NCBI GenBank assembly: GCA_016178075.1
Contig: JACOUA010000341.1
Location: 1 to 36,168 of the forward strand
Length of the DNA stretch: 36,168 bases
From: Acidobacteriota bacterium
GTDB lineage: Bacteria; Acidobacteriota; Vicinamibacteria; Vicinamibacterales; JACQTH01
Reading direction: 5' to 3'
Shown here: in pieces, positions 9,709 to 18,079 of the stretch
Layout of the letters: every line of letters starts with the position of its first letter
How positions within the stretch are numbered: position 1 is the first letter of the stretch
The notes under the pieces: model-generated
Told to the model about the DNA's origin: nothing
Seen by the model: the letters and a program-made list of their open reading frames with translations, nothing else
Database searches by the model: none
Made by a program: the position numbers and the translations under genes

Positions 9709-10287
9709 ATGAGACTCTTCGTGGCGGTCGATCTCGACGAGGCGAGCCGGCAGGCGGCAGTTCGGCTCACCACGAACCTGGCTCGGAAGATCGAGGCGAC
9801 GATCCGGCCAGCGCCCCGGATCGGCTGGGTCACGGGCGAACGGATGCACCTGACGCTCCGCTTTATCGGGGAAGTCGACGACCAGGTGGCGAGCGACATC
9901 CAGCGCGCTCTCGAGCCCGCGTACCCGGTTCCGTCCTTCGACCTCGAGCTCGGCGGCGTCGGCATGTTCCCGCCCTCGGGATCTCCGCGGGTTATGTGGA
10001 TCGGCATCACGCGTGGCGCCGACTCGCTGGCGCGCGTGAGTCGATTGGTGGAAGATCGGTTGGCGCCGTTCGGCCTCGAGAAGGAGAATCGTCCGTTTGC
10101 GGCGCACCTGACCCTGGGCCGCGTTCGCGAGCGAGGAAGCGCGGCTCTTCGCGCCCTGCTGGCCGGCGCAGGGTTCGAGCCCCGCATGAGTCGCGTCACG
10201 CACGTGACGCTGTACCAGAGTCGCCTGTCGCCGAAAGGGCCAACCTACGTGCCGATCGTAATGTCGCCCCTGAGTAACCAAGTGTGA
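9709..10287 (+). CDS. thpR: RNA 2',3'-cyclic phosphodiesterase
   Basis: A 2H phosphoesterase that opens 2',3'-cyclic phosphates on RNA (formerly 2'-5' RNA ligase). Both signature tetrads are intact: HLTL (His47, Thr49) followed by RF, and HLTL (His133, Thr135) followed by GR. At 192 residues the length is normal for the family. ATG 9709 gives the canonical MRLFVAVDL start. It follows cinA by 25 nt, the gap being filled by the small palindrome, and precedes plsY by 16 nt, so one operon is likely. Confidence 0.95.
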   Translation: MRLFVAVDLDEASRQAAVRLTTNLARKIEATIRPAPRIGWVTGERMHLTLRFIGEVDDQVASDIQRALEPAYPVPSFDLELGGVGMFPPSGSPRVMWIGITRGADSLARVSRLVEDRLAPFGLEKENRPFAAHLTLGRVRERGSAALRALLAGAGFEPRMSRVTHVTLYQSRLSPKGPTYVPIVMSPLSNQV

Positions 10288-10303
10288 TGAATCGAGGGGT
10301 TGT

Positions 10304-10924
10304 GTGCAAGAAATGATGCTTCTGGCTTTAGCCCTTGGCTACGTGATCGGATCGATTCCGTTCGCGCTGCTGCTGCCGCGGCGCGCCGCCGGCGTCGACG
10401 TGCGCCGGCTCGGGAGCGGCAATCCCGGCGCGGCCAACGTGTTGCGGTCGGCTGGTACGCGCCTGGGCGTGAGCGTCATGGCGCTCGACGTTGCGAAAGG
10501 CGTGTCGGCGGTGCTCCTCGCCGGTCGCTTCGGAAGCCAGGCTCCCGCTGGGCCCGCGGACCTGGCCGTGTCGGCGGCGGCCGGCGTGGCCTCGATCGTC
10601 GGCCATGTGTTCCCCGTGTGGCTGCGGTTCCGTGGCGGAAAGGGGGTCGCGACGACGTGCGGTGTGTTCGCGATCCTCGCGCCGGCCGCGACGGTCGTGG
10701 CCGGCGTGGCCTTTGTCGTCACAACCTGGATCACGCGATACGTGTCGCTGGGATCGCTCGTAGCCAGCCTGGCGCTGGGCCCCGTGGCGTACTGGACCAA
10801 CGCGGCACCGTCCGCCGTCGTGGCGGCATTCATCGCGGGCTTCCTGATTCTTCATCGTCATCGCGAGAATCTCGGTCGGCTGATGGCCGGCACCGAGCGA
10901 CGGCTGGGGCAGGGCGTGAGATGA
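10304..10924 (+). CDS. plsY: Acyl-phosphate:glycerol-3-phosphate acyltransferase PlsY
   Basis: PlsY acylates glycerol-3-phosphate from acyl-phosphate, the first step of phospholipid synthesis in most bacteria. The 206-residue membrane protein has about five TM segments and all three loop motifs: GSIPFALLL, SGNPGAANVLR and GHVFPVWLRFRGGKGVAT. GTG 10304 follows GAGGGG (10294-10299) at a rather short spacing; in-frame ATGs at 10313 and 10316 are alternatives with better spacing. It overlaps gpsA by ATGA, so the donor of glycerol-3-phosphate is made next door. Confidence 0.95.
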   Translation: MQEMMLLALALGYVIGSIPFALLLPRRAAGVDVRRLGSGNPGAANVLRSAGTRLGVSVMALDVAKGVSAVLLAGRFGSQAPAGPADLAVSAAAGVASIVGHVFPVWLRFRGGKGVATTCGVFAILAPAATVVAGVAFVVTTWITRYVSLGSLVASLALGPVAYWTNAAPSAVVAAFIAGFLILHRHRENLGRLMAGTERRLGQGVR

Positions 10925-11937
10925 GCCGAATCGGCATCCTCGGCGCGGGCAGTTGGGGAACCGCCCTGGCGGTGCATCTCGCGCGTGGCGGTCACGAGGT
11001 GCGTTTGTGGGGTCGCAATCCGGCGCTCGTCGCCGAGATGCACGATCGACGCGCCAATGCCGTCTACCTGCCGGAGGTCAGGTTGCCGTCGGACATCGCC
11101 GTCACCCATGATCTGGATCGCGCGCTGACCTCCGCGGATTTCGTGGTGTCGGCGGTGCCGACCCACGGCGCTCGAAGCGTCCTCCGGCTCGCCGCGCCCC
11201 TCCTGCGATCGTCGACCATCATCGTCAGCGCAACGAAGGGGCTGGAGCTCGACACCTGGCAGCGCATGTCGGAAGTGATTCTCGAGGAGGCGCCAGCTGG
11301 CTGCCCGGTGGTGGTGCTGTCCGGTCCCAGCTTCGCGCTGGAGGTGGTCCGTCAGCTTCCAACCGCCGTTGTGGCGGCTTCCAGTTCGGCGGACGCCGCG
11401 GAACGTGTGCAGGCAGAGTTTCGCGGGCACTCGCTTCGCCTCTATGGCAGCGACGATGTGGTCGGCGTGGAAATCGGCGGAGCGCTCAAGAATGTCATCG
11501 CGATCGCCGCGGGGGTTGTGGAAGGACTCGGGCTCGGCCACAACGCGTTGGCGGCGCTCATCACCCGCGGCCTCGTGGAAATCACCCGGCTCGCGTGCGC
11601 GCAGGGCGCGCGGCGCGACACGCTGTCAGGGCTCGCGGGTCTTGGCGATCTCGTGCTCACGTGCACGGGGGACTTGAGCCGGAACCGGCACGTCGGCATC
11701 GAGCTGGCACGCGGACGCGCGCTCGGGGACGTGCTGGCCGGCATGAGGATGGTGGCCGAAGGCGTTCGGACCACGTCGGCGGCGCTGGCGCTCGGAGCCC
11801 GGCACGGCGTGGAGCTGCCGATCGCGGCGCAGATGGCCGAGGTGCTCGCGGGGCGTCAGGCGCCAGCCGCCGCGGTCGAGCGGCTGATGCTTCGGCCGCA
11901 GCGCGCCGAAGCGGACGCCCTTGATAGGATCGGCTGA
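10921..11937 (+). CDS. gpsA: NAD(P)H-dependent glycerol-3-phosphate dehydrogenase
   Basis: GpsA reduces dihydroxyacetone phosphate to sn-glycerol-3-phosphate for phospholipid synthesis. The 338-residue protein has the Rossmann motif GAGSWG at residues 7-12, the substrate-site block SGPSFALEV, and the catalytic-lysine block GALKNVIAIAAG followed by GLGLGHNALAALITRG. It starts within the plsY stop and its own stop shares a base with the ftsY start, so translation of plsY-gpsA-ftsY is likely coupled. Confidence 0.96.
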   Translation: MSRIGILGAGSWGTALAVHLARGGHEVRLWGRNPALVAEMHDRRANAVYLPEVRLPSDIAVTHDLDRALTSADFVVSAVPTHGARSVLRLAAPLLRSSTIIVSATKGLELDTWQRMSEVILEEAPAGCPVVVLSGPSFALEVVRQLPTAVVAASSSADAAERVQAEFRGHSLRLYGSDDVVGVEIGGALKNVIAIAAGVVEGLGLGHNALAALITRGLVEITRLACAQGARRDTLSGLAGLGDLVLTCTGDLSRNRHVGIELARGRALGDVLAGMRMVAEGVRTTSAALALGARHGVELPIAAQMAEVLAGRQAPAAAVERLMLRPQRAEADALDRIG

Positions 11938-12860
11938 TGGGGTTCTTCGATCGACTACGCCAGGGTCTGGCGCGAACCAAGGAGCAGCTGGTTCGCCGGT
12001 TCGACGCGGTCGTCGAATCGGCCGATGCGCCCGAGCGACGCGGCCAGCCGATCGAGGCGGGCACGCTCGAGGAGATCGAGGAACTGCTCATCTCGGCTGA
12101 CGTCGGCGTGAGTGCCACGGCGCGCATCGTCGAGACGCTTCGGACGACGACCGATCGGACCGAGAGTCTCAGGGATCTCGTCAAGCACGAAATCCGGGCG
12201 ATCCTTGACGCGGCCAGCCCGCCTCTCGTCAACGGTCACACGCCGCGCGTCGTGCTCGTCGTCGGTGTCAACGGCACGGGGAAAACCACGACGGTGGGGA
12301 AGCTGGCGAATCTCGCCAGGACGTCCGGCGCGCGTCCGCTGATTTGCGCGGCCGACACGTTTCGGGCGGCCGCAGTCGAGCAGCTCGACGTCTGGGCACG
12401 TCGCGCGGGCGTCGACATCGTCCGCGCGAGGGCAGGCGCCGACCCGGCGGCCGTGGTGTACGACGCGATTGCCTCCGCCAAGGCGAAGGGCCGCGATCCC
12501 ATCATCGTGGACACGGCCGGACGTCTGCACACCCGCGTGAATCTGATGAGCGAGCTTCAGAAGATCCGGCGCATCGCGGCCCGGGAAGTGGAAGGCGCGC
12601 CGCACGACGTGCTGCTCGTCCTCGACGCGACGGTTGGGCAGAACGGGATTACGCAGGCCCGCGAGTTCATGCACGCGGCGGGCGTGAACGGCATCGTTCT
12701 CGCCAAGCTCGATGGCACGGCGAAGGGCGGCGTGGCGGTGGCGATCGCTCAGGATCTGAAGCTGCCGATCCGGTACGCCGGCGTGGGCGAGGGCATCGAC
12801 GATTTGATTCCGTTCTCCCCGCAGGAATACGTCGACGCGCTGTTCGAGCACACATGGTGA
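11937..12860 (+). CDS. ftsY: Signal recognition particle receptor FtsY
   Basis: FtsY is the membrane-associated GTPase that receives SRP-bound ribosomes. The 307-residue protein is an NG-only form: the acidic A domain of the E. coli protein is missing and the N domain begins almost at once. The GTPase motifs are intact: P-loop GVNGTGKT at 110-117, DTAGR at about 192-196, and KLDGTAKGG near 256-264. ATG 11937 uses the last base of the gpsA stop. Its partner Ffh is 4 kb downstream in a separate operon. Confidence 0.97.
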   Translation: MGFFDRLRQGLARTKEQLVRRFDAVVESADAPERRGQPIEAGTLEEIEELLISADVGVSATARIVETLRTTTDRTESLRDLVKHEIRAILDAASPPLVNGHTPRVVLVVGVNGTGKTTTVGKLANLARTSGARPLICAADTFRAAAVEQLDVWARRAGVDIVRARAGADPAAVVYDAIASAKAKGRDPIIVDTAGRLHTRVNLMSELQKIRRIAAREVEGAPHDVLLVLDATVGQNGITQAREFMHAAGVNGIVLAKLDGTAKGGVAVAIAQDLKLPIRYAGVGEGIDDLIPFSPQEYVDALFEHTW

Positions 12861-13936
12861 CCGACACCGATTACATGGAGCGGGCGTTGCTCGTCGCCCG
12901 GCGCGGCTGCGGGCGCACGGCGCCGAATCCGCTGGTCGGCGCGGTCGTCGTCACGCCGGAAGGCGTGGTCGTGGGGAGCGCCCATCACGAGCGATCCGGC
13001 GAGCCCCATGCCGAGGCCCTGGCGTTGGCGGCGGCCGGTGAGCGGGCCCGCGGTTCGACGTTGTACTGCACGCTCGAACCCTGCTGCCATCACGGTCGAA
13101 CAGGCCCGTGCGTCGACCGGATCGTGGCGGCCGGGGTCGCGCGCGTCGTGGCGGCGATCGAAGATCCCGATCCACGGGTACGCGGCGGGGGCGTTCGGTA
13201 TCTCGAGGCTCACGACGTGGATGTGAGCGTGGGGGTTCGATCCGCCGAGGCCCGAAAGTTGAACCGGGGGTTCTTCACCGCAATGACGGAGCGCCGTCCG
13301 TTCATCATCCTGAAAGCCGCCACCAGCCTCGACGGGCGTATGGCCGCCGCACCCGGCCGCCGCACGAAGCTCACTTCGCCTCCGGCCGATCGCGTCGCGC
13401 AGATGACGAGGGCGGAAGTCGACGCGATCGCCGTGGGCTCCGGCACGGTGCTGATCGACGACCCCCTGCTCACGGCGCGCGAGGTCTACCGCGCGCGCCC
13501 GCTGGTGCGCGCCATCTGCGATCGTCGCCTCCGGACGCCGCCGAGCGCTCGCGTGGTGGCGACCCTGGAGAACGGCCCCGTCGTCGTGCTGACCACTGCG
13601 GCCCAGCTCGACTCCGATCGCGCGGCCCGACTCACCGAGCGGGGCGTGCACGTGAGGGCATTCGATGGAGACGACCTGGTGTCCGGTTTTCGCGCGCTTC
13701 GAGAATTCGAGGTGAATTCACTGCTGCTGGAAGGCGGAGCGGCGCTTCAGACCGCGGCCTGGGACGCGGACGTCGTGGACGCCGTTCACCTCTACATCGC
13801 GCCTGTTGTGCTCGGATCGGAAGGCGTGCCGTTCCTCGACGGTCGGCAGTTCACGGTGGCGGATCTCGAGAACGTTGAGGCGTTCTCGTGCGGCCCGGAT
13901 ACGGTCATACAGGGTGATGTTCACCGGTCTCATTGA
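12854..13936 (+). CDS. ribD: Bifunctional riboflavin pyrimidine deaminase/reductase RibD
   Basis: RibD performs the deamination and reduction steps that follow GTP ring opening in riboflavin synthesis. The 360-residue protein has an N-terminal zinc deaminase domain (HAE at His52-Glu54, with PCCHHGRTGPC supplying Cys77 and Cys86) and a C-terminal DHFR-like reductase domain from about 145 (LKAATSLDGRMA, VGSGTVLIDDPLLT, LLLEGGAALQTA). ATG 12854 overlaps the end of ftsY by 7 nt; GTG 12857 and ATG 12875 are alternatives. The 3' end overlaps ribE by 20 nt. Confidence 0.95.
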   Translation: MVTDTDYMERALLVARRGCGRTAPNPLVGAVVVTPEGVVVGSAHHERSGEPHAEALALAAAGERARGSTLYCTLEPCCHHGRTGPCVDRIVAAGVARVVAAIEDPDPRVRGGGVRYLEAHDVDVSVGVRSAEARKLNRGFFTAMTERRPFIILKAATSLDGRMAAAPGRRTKLTSPPADRVAQMTRAEVDAIAVGSGTVLIDDPLLTAREVYRARPLVRAICDRRLRTPPSARVVATLENGPVVVLTTAAQLDSDRAARLTERGVHVRAFDGDDLVSGFRALREFEVNSLLLEGGAALQTAAWDADVVDAVHLYIAPVVLGSEGVPFLDGRQFTVADLENVEAFSCGPDTVIQGDVHRSH

Positions 13937-14516
13937 GGAGCTCGGGACGGTCGCGCGGCTGGTGAGCGCGCCAGGCGGGCACGAGCTCGCCATCCGGACG
14001 CCGCTCGCGCAGGGTCTCGCCGCGGGTGACAGCCTGGCCGTGAACGGGGTCTGCCTGACGGTGGCGGGATGCGAGGATGGCGCGATCGTCACGAAGGTCG
14101 GGCCTGAAACCGCCCGCATCACGAACCTGGGGCGGCTTCAGGCAGGCACGGTCGTGAATCTGGAACGCCCGGTCAGGGCCGATTCGCGAATGGGCGGACA
14201 TTTCGTGCTGGGCCACGTCGACGGAACCGGCCGCATCAAGGAGCTGTCGAGCGACGGGGAGTTCTACTGGCTGCGGGTCGCCTATCCGCCCGCGCTCCGC
14301 GCCTTGATCATCGTAAAAGGGTCGGTCGCCGTCGACGGGATCAGCCTGACGGTGGCGCGGCTGTCGTCCGATGACTTTGATGTGCAGATTGTGCCCTACA
14401 CCTGGCAGCACACGAACCTGCACGCGCGGGCGACGGGCGACGACGTGAATCTGGAATGTGACGTGCTGGGCAAGTACGTGCTCCGGGCCCTCGACGCCCG
14501 CAAAGGCGAGGTCTAA
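13917..14516 (+). CDS. ribE: Riboflavin synthase alpha chain
   Basis: This enzyme dismutates two 6,7-dimethyl-8-ribityllumazine molecules to riboflavin. The 199-residue protein has the two tandem lumazine-binding barrels: the first opens with MFTGLIEELG and contains GDSLAVNGVCLTV; the second begins near residue 98 with HFVLGHVDGTG and contains GSVAVDGISLTV. AGGG lies just before ATG 13917. It overlaps the end of ribD in another frame by 20 nt, consistent with coupled translation. Confidence 0.96.
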   Translation: MFTGLIEELGTVARLVSAPGGHELAIRTPLAQGLAAGDSLAVNGVCLTVAGCEDGAIVTKVGPETARITNLGRLQAGTVVNLERPVRADSRMGGHFVLGHVDGTGRIKELSSDGEFYWLRVAYPPALRALIIVKGSVAVDGISLTVARLSSDDFDVQIVPYTWQHTNLHARATGDDVNLECDVLGKYVLRALDARKGEV

Positions 14517-14535
14517 CGCTAGAATAGATGCAAGA

Positions 14536-14673
14536 GCGCTGCAATCAAGATCCGGAGCGTGAGCGACGGCAGCGCGTGGGGCCAACGGGGATCCAGGGGT
14601 CGCCGCATCAAACCATGAGCCGCCGCGAAGCCCAGTGGGAAGTCTCGGCTAGATCGGAGCGGCGCCCCACGCG
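14536..14673 (+). promoter_or_regulatory. Candidate structured leader RNA upstream of ribBA
   Basis: The 166-nt gap between ribE and ribBA holds two sets of pairing strands. GCGCTGC (14536-14542) pairs with GCAGCGC (14569-14575). CGCGTGGGGC (14573-14582) pairs exactly with GCCCCACGCG (14664-14673). The two helices share bases 14573-14575 and so cannot both form completely, and the second ends 9 nt before the ribBA ATG. No FMN riboswitch core sequence is recognisable. This may be a novel regulatory leader or chance pairing in GC-rich DNA. Confidence 0.35.
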
Positions 14674-14682
14674 AATCAAATA

Positions 14683-15939
14683 ATGATGACGATGAACCGG
14701 AAACTGAAGATCGCCAAAGGCTCGCGCCGACCCCGGTCCCCCTTCGCGCCGATCGACGACGCCATCGAGGCCATCCGCGCCGGTCGGATGGTCATCGTGG
14801 TGGACGACGAGGATCGGGAGAACGAAGGCGACCTGACGATCGCCGCCGACAAGGTGACGCCCGACGCCATCAACTTCATGGCGCGCTACGGGCGGGGGCT
14901 GATTTGCATCGCCATGACGCCCGAGCGGCTCGAAGAGCTCGAGCTCCCGCTCATGGTCAACCAGAACACCGCGCGATACGAGACCGCGTTCTGCATCTCG
15001 ATCGACGCGAAGGGCAGCACGACGACGGGGATTTCCGCGGCCGATCGATGCGCGACGGTTCGAGCGGCGATCGATCCCGCAACCAAACCGTCCGATCTCG
15101 CGCGCCCGGGACACGTGTTTCCGCTCCGCGCCCGCAGCGGCGGCGTGCTGGTGCGCGCCGGCCAAACCGAGGCCGGCGTCGATCTGGCGCGGATTGCGGG
15201 CCTGTATCCGGCCGGCGTGATCTGCGAGATCACGAACAACGACGGCACGATGGCCCGCGTGCCGGAGCTCACGCGGTTCTCGAGGCGGCACGGGCTCCTG
15301 ATGATCACGATCGCCGACCTCATCAAGTACCGCATGCAGACCGAGGGGTTGGTGAAGAAGGTCGCGGCGGCCGATCTGCCCACGGAATTCGGCATCTTCC
15401 GTATCGTGGCCTACCAGAGCGTCATCGACGGTGAAACGCACGTCGCGCTGGTGCGGGGCGACATCGGCGACGGACGCGCAATCCTGGTGCGCGTGCATTC
15501 GCGGTGTCTCACCGGCGACGTCTTTCATTCGGCGCGCTGTGACTGCGGCGAGCAGCTCAAAAGCGCCATGCGGCGCGTCGCCATGGAAGAGCGGGGAGTG
15601 CTGTTGTATCTGAACCAGGAAGGGCGAGGGATCGGGCTGGCGAACAAGATCCGCGCCTACGAATTGCAAGACCAGGGCTTCGATACCGTCGAGGCGAACG
15701 AGCGGCTCGGGTTCAAGCCCGATCAGCGAGACTATGGGATTGGCGCGCAGATTCTGCGCGACCTCGGCGTCCGCAGTATGCGTCTCCTCACGAACAACCC
15801 GCGCAAGTTCGTCGGCCTCGAAGGCTACGGCCTGTCCGTCTCCGAGTCAGTGCCCCTGGAAATCCCGGCCTCGGAATTCACGAAGCGCTACCTGAAGACG
15901 AAGAAGGACAAACTCGGGCACAAGCTCTCGTCCGTTTGA
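14683..15939 (+). CDS. ribBA: Bifunctional DHBP synthase / GTP cyclohydrolase II RibBA
   Basis: RibBA makes both riboflavin precursors: 3,4-dihydroxy-2-butanone 4-phosphate from ribulose 5-phosphate, and the pyrimidine from GTP. The 418-residue protein has the DHBPS domain (about 20-220) with the acidic loop [11 protein letters not shown] at 41-51 and [13 protein letters not shown]. The GTP cyclohydrolase II domain (about 222-405) has zinc ligands in [19 protein letters not shown] and the catalytic segment [13 protein letters not shown]. Three ATGs (14683, 14686, 14692) compete for the start. ribH, usually adjacent, is not found; the next gene is ffh. Confidence 0.96.
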   Translation: MMTMNRKLKIAKGSRRPRSPFAPIDDAIEAIRAGRMVIVVDDEDRENEGDLTIAADKVTPDAINFMARYGRGLICIAMTPERLEELELPLMVNQNTARYETAFCISIDAKGSTTTGISAADRCATVRAAIDPATKPSDLARPGHVFPLRARSGGVLVRAGQTEAGVDLARIAGLYPAGVICEITNNDGTMARVPELTRFSRRHGLLMITIADLIKYRMQTEGLVKKVAAADLPTEFGIFRIVAYQSVIDGETHVALVRGDIGDGRAILVRVHSRCLTGDVFHSARCDCGEQLKSAMRRVAMEERGVLLYLNQEGRGIGLANKIRAYELQDQGFDTVEANERLGFKPDQRDYGIGAQILRDLGVRSMRLLTNNPRKFVGLEGYGLSVSESVPLEIPASEFTKRYLKTKKDKLGHKLSSV

Positions 15940-15965
15940 CAGCGCCGCGATCGCAGGGCTACGAT
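15936..15965 (+). promoter_or_regulatory. Sigma-70-type promoter for the ffh operon
   Basis: TTGACA (15936-15941) is followed after 18 bp by TACGAT (15960-15965). This is the best -35/-10 pair I found in the window. The -35 hexamer contains the TGA stop of ribBA. The predicted transcript starts near 15972 and has a leader of about 90 nt with the hairpin at 16002-16026. Confidence 0.6.
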
Positions 15966-16001
15966 AAGTGTTTGCTTTGCAGCCTCTTACGACGACAGTG
16001 T

Positions 16002-16026
16002 GACTTCCGCCTTTTAGGCGGAAGTC
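16002..16026. repeat. Perfect hairpin, 10-bp stem, in the ffh leader
   Basis: GACTTCCGCC (16002-16011) and GGCGGAAGTC (16017-16026) are exact reverse complements around a TTTTA loop. A second, imperfect hairpin follows at once (CTTCGGGCT with AGCCGGAAG). No T tract follows. It could be an attenuator, a processing site or an intergenic repeat. I find no SRP RNA signature here. Confidence 0.55.
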
Positions 16027-16062
16027 CTTCGGGCTGAAGCCGGAAGAACGAAGATCGACAAG

Positions 16063-17448
16063 ATGTTCGAGTCTCTCAGCGCGCGTCTCCAAGACGTCTT
16101 TCGTTCGTTGCGCGGCGAGGCCCGTCTGACCGAAGCGACCGTGGAGCTGGCGCTCCGCGCGATCCGTCTGGCGCTGCTCGAAGCCGACGTCAACTTCAAG
16201 GTCGTCAAGGCCTTCATCGACCGCGTGCGCGATCGGGCGATGGGGCAGGACGTGATGAAGAGCCTCACGCCGGGACAGCAGGTCATCCGGATCGTCCGGG
16301 ACGAGCTCATCGCGCTGTTCGGCGACGCGGGCGGCGGGCTGCGGCCGACCTCAAGGACGCCGCGCGTCGTGCTGCTCCTCGGCCTTCAGGGCTCCGGGAA
16401 GACGACCACTGCGGCCAAGCTGGCCCGCTGGCTGCAGCGGCAAGGTCGGCATCCGATGCTGACGTCGACCGACGTCAGGCGTCCGGCGGCGATCCAGCAG
16501 TTGACGGCGCTGTCGGAGAAGGTCGGCGCCCGCGTGTACGATCCGCCCGGCGACCTGGACCCCGTTCGCCGCGCGTCGGGTGCCGTCGCCGAGGCGCGCA
16601 ATCTGGGCTTCGACGTCGTGATCGTCGACACGGCGGGGCGGCTGCACATCGATGACGAGCTGATGCACGAGCTCGAGGCGATCAAGGCGGTCCTCGAACC
16701 GTCCGATCTGTTGTATGTCGCCGACGCGATGACCGGACAGGACGCGATCAAGAGCGCTGGCGAGTTCAATCGTCGAATTGGCGTCAGCGGAGTGGTGTTG
16801 AGCAAGCTGGATGGCGACGCGCGCGGTGGGGCGGCCCTCTCGGTCGTCGCGGTCGTCGGCGTGCCGATCGCGTTTGTCGGGAGCGGGGAGCGCATCGAGG
16901 ACCTGGAGCCGTTCAGGGCCGAGGGGATCGTCTCCCGACTGCTGGGCATGGGGGACGTGCTCTCGCTCATCGAGCGCGCCGAGCAGGTCGTTGATCGGGA
17001 AGAGGCCGAGCGGCTCGAGCAAAAGATCCGGTCCGATGATTTCACGCTGGAAGATTTCCGGACCGAGCTTCGGGCGATTCGACGGATGGGTCCCCTCGAG
17101 CAGATTCTCGGCATGCTGCCCGGCCTGGGCAACTTGAAGCCGCTCGCCGATCAGAAGCCGGACGAGCAGCAGCTCAAGCGGGTCGAGGCGATCATCGACT
17201 CGATGACGCCGCGTGAGCGGCGAAACTCTCGGGTGATTGACGGCAGCCGCCGGCGCCGGATCGCCCGCGGCAGCGGCACCTCGGTCGAAGAGGTGAATCA
17301 GCTCCTGCGGCAGTTCATGCAGATGCGAAAGATGCTCAAGAGCCTCGGGGGGCTGGCGGCGCAGGGCGGCCATCGCGGCAAGCGCATGCGGAACGCCCTG
17401 AATGCCAGGCGGGCCATGAAGTCGTTCGACAAAAGGATGGGAATGTAG
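16063..17448 (+). CDS. ffh: Signal recognition particle protein Ffh
   Basis: Ffh binds signal peptides and 4.5S RNA and targets ribosomes to FtsY. The 461-residue protein has the N domain (about 1-85), G domain with P-loop GLQGSGKT at 107-114, DTAGR at 189-193 and KLDGDARGG, and a C-terminal M domain (about 330-461) that is methionine-rich with the RNA-binding helix GSRRRRIARGSGTSVEEV. It heads the conserved cluster ffh-rpsP-khpA-rimM-trmD-rplS and has its own promoter candidate upstream. Its stop directly abuts the rpsP start. Confidence 0.98.
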   Translation: MFESLSARLQDVFRSLRGEARLTEATVELALRAIRLALLEADVNFKVVKAFIDRVRDRAMGQDVMKSLTPGQQVIRIVRDELIALFGDAGGGLRPTSRTPRVVLLLGLQGSGKTTTAAKLARWLQRQGRHPMLTSTDVRRPAAIQQLTALSEKVGARVYDPPGDLDPVRRASGAVAEARNLGFDVVIVDTAGRLHIDDELMHELEAIKAVLEPSDLLYVADAMTGQDAIKSAGEFNRRIGVSGVVLSKLDGDARGGAALSVVAVVGVPIAFVGSGERIEDLEPFRAEGIVSRLLGMGDVLSLIERAEQVVDREEAERLEQKIRSDDFTLEDFRTELRAIRRMGPLEQILGMLPGLGNLKPLADQKPDEQQLKRVEAIIDSMTPRERRNSRVIDGSRRRRIARGSGTSVEEVNQLLRQFMQMRKMLKSLGGLAAQGGHRGKRMRNALNARRAMKSFDKRMGM

Positions 17449-17793
17449 ATGCTGGCTATTCGTCTTGCTCGGATGGGATCGAAGAAGCGGCCGTTCTTCC
17501 GGCTCGTGGTGGCTGATTCCCGCAGCGCGCGCGACAGCCGGTTCGTTGAGATTCTTGGGCACTATAACCCGAGGTCGCAGCCGGCCCGCGTCAGGGTGAA
17601 TCGCGAGCGGTTCGATCACTGGATCAAGGCCGGGGCGCGGCCGAGCGACACGGTCCGAACGCTCCTGGCGCGACACGTGAGTCCTGACGAGCCGGCCCCG
17701 GTGCGGGCCAACGGCGCGGACCAGACGGCAAAGGCCGCGGCGCCCGCTGAAGTTGGCGGCGAACCGTCTGCGCGTGAGGCGAGCGAGTCGTGA
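17449..17793 (+). CDS. rpsP: 30S ribosomal protein S16
   Basis: The first 80 or so residues match bS16, beginning MLAIRLARMGSKKRPFFRLVV and containing FVEILGHYNPR and WIKAGARPSDTV. The 114-residue product has an extra Ala/Glu-rich tail of about 30 residues after the core, a tail type seen in several phyla. The ATG follows the ffh stop with no gap, and the TGA overlaps the GTG of khpA (GTGA). Confidence 0.97.
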   Translation: MLAIRLARMGSKKRPFFRLVVADSRSARDSRFVEILGHYNPRSQPARVRVNRERFDHWIKAGARPSDTVRTLLARHVSPDEPAPVRANGADQTAKAAAPAEVGGEPSAREASES

Positions 17794-18053
17794 CGAAGCC
17801 CGTTCACTCCCACAAGCTCCTTGAAGTGCTGGCCCGTCACCTGGTGGACGCGCCGGAGCTCGTCCGCGTCGATGAGAGCGAGCATCGGGGCATCACGGTC
17901 CTCGACGTCCTGGTCGCGCCGAACGATCTCGGCCGCATGATCGGACGGCAGGGCCGGACGGCTGATGCCGTCCGCACGCTGGTAGCGGCGGTCGCGGAGC
18001 GCGACGGACAGCGGGTGTCGGTCGAGTTTCACGAGCTCGGAGGGGGGTACTGA
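17790..18053 (+). CDS. khpA: KH-domain RNA-binding protein KhpA
   Basis: An 87-residue single KH domain protein with the GxxG loop GRMIGRQGRT (about residues 48-57) that grips RNA. KhpA proteins bind many transcripts, often with KhpB/Jag, and affect cell division and translation in Firmicutes. Position between rpsP and rimM is conserved across many bacteria. The GTG start overlaps the rpsP stop. A strong GGAGGGGGG tract at its 3' end (18039-18047) probably serves rimM. Confidence 0.94.
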   Translation: MTKPVHSHKLLEVLARHLVDAPELVRVDESEHRGITVLDVLVAPNDLGRMIGRQGRTADAVRTLVAAVAERDGQRVSVEFHELGGGY

Positions 18054-18079
18054 ACCAGCCTCCCGACTGGAACGCCCTC

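Noticed and set aside
10166-10182. tRNA T-arm-like string GGGTTCGAGCCCC.
   Set aside because: It lies inside thpR in frame, and no acceptor, D or anticodon arm is found around it.
13917-13936. 20-nt ribD/ribE overlap (and the same size overlap of trmD/rplS at 19446-19465) as evidence of programmed frameshifting.
   Set aside because: Both downstream genes have their own ATG with purine-rich upstream sequence and complete domains; there is no slippery site, so ordinary coupled translation explains it.
14517-14682. FMN riboswitch upstream of ribBA.
   Set aside because: The conserved FMN aptamer strings were not found on either strand; the leader has a different fold.
15940-16062. Possible 4.5S (SRP) RNA next to ffh.
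   Set aside because: The conserved SRP RNA tetraloop and asymmetric-loop sequences are absent; only two simple hairpins are present.
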